This document shows, piece by piece, positions 22,185-26,532 of a stretch of DNA of 26,532 nucleotides; the stretch's first letter is position 1, and every line of letters starts with the position of its first letter. The notes beneath the pieces were generated by a model. It was not told the origin of the DNA and did no database searches. It saw nothing but the letters and a program-made list of their open reading frames with translations. Source of the DNA: a virus. The stretch spans positions 1-26,532 of IMG/VR virus record IMGVR_UViG_3300044624_000920; one strand, given 5' to 3'. The position numbers were made by a program, and so were the translations under genes.

Positions 22185-23019
22185 AATTAGTGAACTGTTT
22201 TACAGTATTCAAGGTGAAGGTAGATACATGGGTGTGCCTTCTGTCTTTCTAAGAACATTTGGTTGCAATTTTACTTGCGACGGATTTGGTATGCCTAAAG
22301 GAGAAAAGTCTAATGAGCGACACATTGTTGCAAGCAATGCTAAGGGGTATAAGCAGTATAGAGATTTACCTCTTGTTAATACCGGTTGTGATTCTTATGC
22401 TAGTTGGGATCCTAAGTTCAAACATCTTTCTCCGTTTCTTACAACGGATAGTATTGCGGAAGCAATCGTTGAAACATTACCCTTCAAAGAATGGAGAGAC
22501 GAACATTTAGTCATTACCGGTGGTGAGCCACTACTAGGATGGCAGAAGAGTTATCCTGCATTACTTGCACATCCTCTTATGCGAGGTCTAAAAGAAATTA
22601 CATTTGAAACTAATGGTTCACAGAAGTTACATCAAGAATTAGTTGATTACTTGAATCTATGGCAATGGGCAATGCCCGGTCGTCAAGTTACATTTAGTGT
22701 TAGTACTAAGTTGAGTGTATCGGGAGAGCCTCGTAAGAAGGCAGTTAAGCCTAATGTGATTTGTCAATATGAAGAAGTTGGCTACGTATATCTTAAGTTT
22801 GTAGTTGCAACTCAGGAAGATGCAGACGAAGCACTTGAAGTAACTAACATCTATCGCAGTGCAGGATTCACTGGTCCTGTGTATCTTATGCCACTAGGTG
22901 GTGTCGAGAGCGTATACAAAATGAACAATCGTAACGTAGCAGACTTTGCTATGAAGAATGGCTTGCGTTACAGTGACAGATTGCAAGTTCCTCTCTTTAA
23001 AAATGAGTGGGGAACCTAA
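22168..23019 (+). CDS. queE: QueE, 7-carboxy-7-deazaguanine synthase (radical SAM)
   Basis: A 283-residue radical SAM enzyme that rearranges 6-carboxytetrahydropterin to 7-carboxy-7-deazaguanine. The start at 22168 gives the family opening KISELFYSIQGEG (substrate-binding QGEG). The cluster Cys are Cys33 and Cys37 (FGCNFTC); the third, Cys74, lies in TGCDSYASWD, which matches the usual WCDTxYA. The standard CX3CX2C has thus become CX3CX36C, with an insert containing GFGMPKGEKS. VITGGEPLLGWQ is the SAM-binding GGEP block, and TFETNGSQ and VTFSVSTKLSVSG follow. It is longer than most bacterial QueE (about 210-250). A catalytic variant is possible, but the family assignment is firm. Confidence 0.92.
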   Translation: MKNKIKISELFYSIQGEGRYMGVPSVFLRTFGCNFTCDGFGMPKGEKSNERHIVASNAKGYKQYRDLPLVNTGCDSYASWDPKFKHLSPFLTTDSIAEAIVETLPFKEWRDEHLVITGGEPLLGWQKSYPALLAHPLMRGLKEITFETNGSQKLHQELVDYLNLWQWAMPGRQVTFSVSTKLSVSGEPRKKAVKPNVICQYEEVGYVYLKFVVATQEDADEALEVTNIYRSAGFTGPVYLMPLGGVESVYKMNNRNVADFAMKNGLRYSDRLQVPLFKNEWGT

Positions 23020-23045
23020 TGTTATTTGACAATAAGGAGTAAAAA

Positions 23046-23429
23046 ATGGCAACATGGTCAGTAAAACCTGAATGGAAGAAATCAATTATTGAACGCAATT
23101 ACCTATCAAAAGGTGACAATCGTGTCATGATTGAAACTGGTTGGCGTTGGGGTGAATTCACAGTAGAAACTGAGGATGACAATCCTCCTATTATTGGAGC
23201 AGGAGTAGATATCTATGACTGCGGATACGAATCAGAACTTGTAGAAACAAGTGATGGTTGTTGGGAAGAACATGACATGTATGAGTGTGATGAGGAAACC
23301 CAAGAATGGCTAGAAGAATTCTTTGAAGAGGGGAATTCCTGGCTTGATTTAGAAGAAAATGGTTGGTCACAAGATGAATGCGAAATGATTATTGATTGTG
23401 ACTTAATCATTGAAAAAGTCGAAGATTAA
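23046..23429 (+). CDS. Highly acidic small protein, possible DNA mimic
   Basis: 127 residues. After a basic opening (WSVKPEWKKSIIERNYLSKG) the protein is dominated by Asp and Glu, for example EEHDMYECDEETQEWLEEFFEEGNSW, with many Trp and five Cys (including DGCWEE, YECDEE and DECEMIIDCD). The strong negative charge recalls DNA-mimic inhibitors such as Ocr, but no homology is visible. An AAGGAG ribosome site precedes the ATG at 23046. It sits between queE and a histone H1-like gene. Cys pairs might bind metal. Function unknown. Confidence 0.7.
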   Translation: MATWSVKPEWKKSIIERNYLSKGDNRVMIETGWRWGEFTVETEDDNPPIIGAGVDIYDCGYESELVETSDGCWEEHDMYECDEETQEWLEEFFEEGNSWLDLEENGWSQDECEMIIDCDLIIEKVED

Positions 23430-23443
23430 AAAGGAGAAACGAC

Positions 23444-23632
23444 ATGAATGCACATAACGATATTGAAACACATTTGGCAGCATATATTGCTGAAAGCACA
23501 AAGTTTGAAGCAGGTAATAGTGCCGCAGGTACACGTGCCCGCAAGGCTCTTGGTGAACTAGCAAAGGCTGTTAAGGCTCGCCGTAATGAAATTACCGAGA
23601 CTAAGAACGCACGTAAGGAAGCAAAGGCCTAA
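23444..23632 (+). CDS. Histone H1/Hc1-like small protein
   Basis: 62 residues: a short acidic/helical start, then FEAGNSAAGTRARKALGELAKAVKARRNEI and a Lys/Ala-rich tail (ETKNARKEAKA). This matches the pattern of the Hc1-type histone H1-like proteins found in many phages and bacteria, which bind DNA. An AAGGAGA ribosome site lies upstream. The following glycosyltransferase begins one base after its stop. DNA compaction or protection is the likely role; it could also be a general nucleoid protein. Confidence 0.65.
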   Translation: MNAHNDIETHLAAYIAESTKFEAGNSAAGTRARKALGELAKAVKARRNEITETKNARKEAKA

Positions 23633-23633
23633 G

Positions 23634-24983
23634 ATGAAATTGTATAGTAGGAGAATTGCTTTTCTAATTAGTGACCAGCACTTTATCCCTCACGGGGGTA
23701 TTGGGTCATTTGCAAAAGGCTTCACAGAAATGTGCAGTCGTTTGAATTGGAAGGTTGATATTGTTTTAGACAAGGCTCCTACTAACGATTTTGTTGAACT
23801 AATCAAGTCGCTAGGTGCAAACATAGTATACCCCGAAGAACCATTGCGTTACTCGGATCATACTGCTACGTTTGCATTTAGCGATACGATTAACTTTGAA
23901 AAGATTATTAACTTCCGCAAAGCAATATTACGTGCTTTTGAAACAAACATCTATGATATGATTGTTTGTAATACGCAGGAAGCAATGACTGCTAGTTATG
24001 CTATGACAGTGAACAAGTATATTCCTGTGGTGTTCTATACACATTTACATAGTATGATCTTCCGTGAAAGTCAGGGCAGTGATGTGTTCTTAGATTCATA
24101 TCACAACTTTTATAACAAGCATATGGAATTTACTGATATTATTATCGGTACACAAAGTCAAAAGAACATTGATGAACTCACGAAATACGGTGCAACTAAC
24201 TGTCATTTGTTACGCATGCCTATGAGTGAGCGGGGATTATTAGAACGTTATGCAGGTGTGCGTGAAGGTGTATTGTTCATTGGACGATGGGAAGAAGGCA
24301 AGAATCCAGAAGCATATATCCGTGTAATGAAAGAATGTAAATTACCTTGCCGCGTGATGACCAACGAGAGTGGTCGTAAGAAGTTTGAGAAAGCATTTGC
24401 AGAAGCAGGTATCACAGATTATGTCATCAAAGCAGGTATCACAGGGCAAGAAAAGGTAGCATTCATAAAAGGTTCTATGGCATTTTTCATGCCAAGTCTG
24501 CGTGAAAATTATCCATTCGCATTCCTTGAATGTCTAGCACACATGCCCTGTGTTGTATTAGACAAACAAGATTGGAGTGATAATTTTGATAGACAATACT
24601 TTCATAAGGTAAATATAAAGGATGCGGCGGAGTTGATCAAAACAATATACGGTGGTGATCAGTTAACTTCGGCACTTGACTATGTTAAGAAGTTAGATGA
24701 TGAAGTGGCACAAGGTTGGATTAAGTTCTTAGATGACTTTGTTGGTAAACGTAGCAATACAAACTCCGCAAAGATTAATAACTATGAAACAATCAAGTAT
24801 CGTGACTATATTACAGAACTAGATCGTAATCATTTAGCACGTGAGGACTTTGAATCAGTACTATCAAACAAGTATAAGTTTGTTAATGTTTGGTACACCG
24901 ATAATGATACGTATTTGTCAAAAGATCCTACGTTTAGACCAGTAGAAGAAATTAATAGTATTGGATTATTTGACGGATGGTAA
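23634..24983 (+). CDS. GT4-type glycosyltransferase
   Basis: 449 residues from the ATG at 23634; an in-frame ATG at 23586 lies within the histone-like gene. The N-lobe opens RIAFLISDQHFIPHGGIGSFAKGF, the donor-site Gly-rich loop typical of GT4 (GGIG). The C-lobe has GVLFIGRWEEGKNPEAYIRVM, VIKAGITGQEKVAFIKGS and FFMPSLRENYPFAFLECLAHMPCVVLD, where the ExxxFAFLE-like Glu pair contacts the nucleotide sugar. A further 100 residues after the fold (KINNYETIKYRDYI onwards) have no assigned role. Its stop is overlapped by the first methyltransferase start. It likely acts with the other sugar genes. Confidence 0.85.
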   Translation: MKLYSRRIAFLISDQHFIPHGGIGSFAKGFTEMCSRLNWKVDIVLDKAPTNDFVELIKSLGANIVYPEEPLRYSDHTATFAFSDTINFEKIINFRKAILRAFETNIYDMIVCNTQEAMTASYAMTVNKYIPVVFYTHLHSMIFRESQGSDVFLDSYHNFYNKHMEFTDIIIGTQSQKNIDELTKYGATNCHLLRMPMSERGLLERYAGVREGVLFIGRWEEGKNPEAYIRVMKECKLPCRVMTNESGRKKFEKAFAEAGITDYVIKAGITGQEKVAFIKGSMAFFMPSLRENYPFAFLECLAHMPCVVLDKQDWSDNFDRQYFHKVNIKDAAELIKTIYGGDQLTSALDYVKKLDDEVAQGWIKFLDDFVGKRSNTNSAKINNYETIKYRDYITELDRNHLAREDFESVLSNKYKFVNVWYTDNDTYLSKDPTFRPVEEINSIGLFDGW

Positions 24984-25675
24984 ACAATACAAAACAATTT
25001 ACGTTAGATAACGAAATCGTATTAGATAATATACGTAATATGGACGGCGGTGGTAGTACTCACTATAGAGATTTTTTAAGTATTGTTAAAAGAAAAGGCA
25101 AATCTCACTATAGTAAAGCACTTGAATGGTGCGCAGGACCAGGATTTATTGGTTACGCCCTATTAGGTAATAAAGTATGTGACCATTTAGTTTTGATGGA
25201 CAAGTATGAACCTGCTATACTAAGTTGTAATGAAACTGCTTTAGCAAATAATCTTAATGAACAAGTAACCACTTATGTTGTTGATGCAGTTGGTAAGTTA
25301 CCTAAAACAGAAAAATTTGATTTAGTGTTGGGTAATCCCCCGCATATGTGGGATAGTAATCAATTCATTAAAAATATTGAAGATGACTGGGCAGAAAGAG
25401 GCCATATCTTGAAACAAGAAAACGTTGATATATTAGAAAGACTATTATTAGATCACGGACAACATATTCATATTGAATTTTTCAAGAACATAGGTAAATA
25501 TCTATTGCCAGGCGCTGATTTGTTTATATCAGAACCAGGCAATAATCAACAAATGCCCGAAATAGTTGAATACGCAATATCTAATGGGTTGTTATTTGTA
25601 GGTGAAGAACCTATGCCAACAATGCAAGTTAATGCATCTAATGCTACATTACTTCATTTTAGATTTGAGGGATAA
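24977..25675 (+). CDS. Class I methyltransferase, first of a tandem pair
   Basis: 232 residues. The SAM-binding motif I is LEWCAGPGFIGY (49-60), an acidic residue ends the next strand (LVLMDKYEPA), and motif IV is GNPPH (119-123), in the NPPY/NPPH group of N-methyltransferases such as PrmC, RsmC and TrmN6. The C-terminal half has FFKNIGKYLLPGADLFISE. It is clearly paralogous to the gene at 25679, sharing the same motif I, NPPH and the FFK..YLLP.AD.FISE block. The substrate may be DNA, protein, RNA or a sugar amine. It overlaps the upstream glycosyltransferase stop. Confidence 0.82.
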   Translation: MVNNTKQFTLDNEIVLDNIRNMDGGGSTHYRDFLSIVKRKGKSHYSKALEWCAGPGFIGYALLGNKVCDHLVLMDKYEPAILSCNETALANNLNEQVTTYVVDAVGKLPKTEKFDLVLGNPPHMWDSNQFIKNIEDDWAERGHILKQENVDILERLLLDHGQHIHIEFFKNIGKYLLPGADLFISEPGNNQQMPEIVEYAISNGLLFVGEEPMPTMQVNASNATLLHFRFEG

Positions 25676-25678
25676 TAA

Positions 25679-26341
25679 ATGGAAAAAGTACTTTTAGATA
25701 ATATTACTATACAGTATCCTATCATCTTAGATGGTGGTGGAAAGGTGCACCGATTTCAATTTATAGACAAAGTAAAACAGCAAAACAAAACTTATAAAAG
25801 TGGTTTAGAATGGTGTGCTGGTATGGGTTTGATTGGCTATGATATATTCAGTCAGAATCTATGTGAAACAATGTCATTTAATGATTTGTTTGAACCCGCA
25901 ATTGAAAACATATTAGAAAACGCTACTTCTAACAATATTAGTGACAAGATCAGTGCATATTTAGGTAATAGTATTTCAGTTATCCCAACTGACAAACAAT
26001 TTGATTTAGTACTAGCAAATCCACCGCATACTGATGACAGTAAAGAGTGGCGTAAAATATCAATGCAAGATTTCATTGACTCGGATAGAGAACCCTGGAA
26101 TACTAAATTATATGACAACTGGGAACGATTGATTGTTGACGAAGAGTGGAAATCTCATTATGATTTTTTTAAACATTTAAAAAACTATCTATTACCCGAT
26201 GCTGATATCTTTATTTCAGAGTATGCTAAGTTTGATGTACTTGAAGAATTATTTCAAAAAGATTTTGATATCATATCAGTAGAAGACTTCCCTGCATTAG
26301 GCCCACACGGTTTATTATATCATCTAAAGGAAAAGAAATGA
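25679..26341 (+). CDS. Class I methyltransferase, second of a tandem pair
   Basis: 220 residues, a diverged copy of the preceding gene: LEWCAGMGLIGY (43-54) for SAM binding, ANPPH (113-117) as motif IV and FFKHLKNYLLPDADIFISE near 162-180. The first copy's insert region differs, so the two probably methylate different sites or substrates, or work as a pair. An in-frame start with weak ribosome site follows the previous stop by three bases. Its own stop overlaps the next start (ATGA). Confidence 0.82.
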   Translation: MEKVLLDNITIQYPIILDGGGKVHRFQFIDKVKQQNKTYKSGLEWCAGMGLIGYDIFSQNLCETMSFNDLFEPAIENILENATSNNISDKISAYLGNSISVIPTDKQFDLVLANPPHTDDSKEWRKISMQDFIDSDREPWNTKLYDNWERLIVDEEWKSHYDFFKHLKNYLLPDADIFISEYAKFDVLEELFQKDFDIISVEDFPALGPHGLLYHLKEKK

Positions 26342-26532
26342 AAAAGATTTTAGTTACAGGATGTTCAGGTTATATTGGCTCACACTTGTGTAAGTTATTA
26401 GAGTCAGAATATGAAGTACATGGACTTGATATCCGTCAACCACAACATCCAGTTGCAAAGTTCTATGAGCAGGACATTAATCGTCCTATCAACATTGAAG
26501 AAGAATATGATGCTGTTATTCATTTAGCCGCA
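26338..26532 (+). CDS. NAD-dependent sugar-nucleotide epimerase/dehydratase, 3' end missing
   Basis: 65 codons at the window edge. MKKILVTGCSGYIGSHLCKLL shows the GxxGxxG Rossmann motif of extended short-chain dehydrogenases such as GalE. Then comes HGLDIRQP with the Asp that selects NAD at the end of beta-2, and DAVIHLAA, the usual ending of the fourth strand. The rest lies beyond 26532. It overlaps the methyltransferase stop by ATGA with an AAAGGA site in front. It probably edits an activated hexose used by the glycosyltransferases. Confidence 0.85.
   Translation, partial: MKKILVTGCSGYIGSHLCKLLESEYEVHGLDIRQPQHPVAKFYEQDINRPINIEEEYDAVIHLAA

Overview
The window looks like part of the genome of a lytic, T4-like marine myovirus that infects a Gram-negative bacterium. 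Every gene I can support lies on the + strand. The DNA is AT-rich and tightly packed, with many ATGA or TAATG stop/start overlaps. It carries a T4-type family B DNA polymerase next to a gp45-like sliding clamp. At least two proteins begin with a T4-style capsid-targeting peptide ending in a prohead-protease site. Sites matching the T4 late promoter NATAAATA precede several of the structural-type genes. The signal peptides and a phage-encoded outer-membrane barrel point to a Gram-negative host. No integrase, transposase, tRNA, rRNA or CRISPR array was seen.

Layout. (1) Positions 1-1918 hold the 3' part of a large protein with an HD-hydrolase region and a ParB-like region, then a small protein with a capsid-targeting peptide. 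(2) Positions 1915-7631 are an envelope-directed block: a secreted thermonuclease, an Asn/Thr/Ser-rich repeat protein, a secreted beta-domain protein with a Pro/Ser-rich linker, several small membrane proteins and a small outer-membrane beta-barrel, closed by a clear terminator. (3) Positions 7704-8414 encode a second capsid-targeted protein with a zinc-metallopeptidase motif. (4) Positions 8526-12310 are the replication core: a DsbA-like protein, DNA polymerase and sliding clamp. (5) Positions 12358-23019 interleave two programmes. One is 7-deazaguanine DNA modification: a DpdA-like transglycosylase, GTP cyclohydrolase I, QueD and QueE, with GMP reductase and a Gpt-like phosphoribosyltransferase. 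The other is activated-sugar chemistry: three HxGH nucleotidylyltransferase domains, one fused to a cupin and one to a kinase, plus a glycosyltransferase and an SGNH hydrolase. (6) Positions 23046-26532 hold an acidic protein, a histone H1-like protein, a second glycosyltransferase, two tandem paralogous methyltransferases and the start of a sugar-nucleotide epimerase.

How the genes may work together. FolE, QueD and QueE should turn GTP into 7-carboxy-7-deazaguanine. QueC, which would make preQ0, is not in the window. The DpdA-like enzyme would exchange guanine in DNA for the deazaguanine. Its C-terminal tail contains FDQLFD, which closely resembles the polymerase's C-terminal FDDLFDF clamp-binding peptide, so it may be tethered to the sliding clamp and modify DNA behind the fork. 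Base exchange releases guanine. The Gpt-like enzyme could return it to GMP and GuaC could convert that to IMP, closing a purine loop. These functional links are inferences; the domain assignments are much firmer.

Transcription appears to be split. Sigma70-like promoters with TTGACW -35 boxes precede the replication and modification genes. T4-late-like NATAAATA sites cluster before the capsid-targeted and exported genes.
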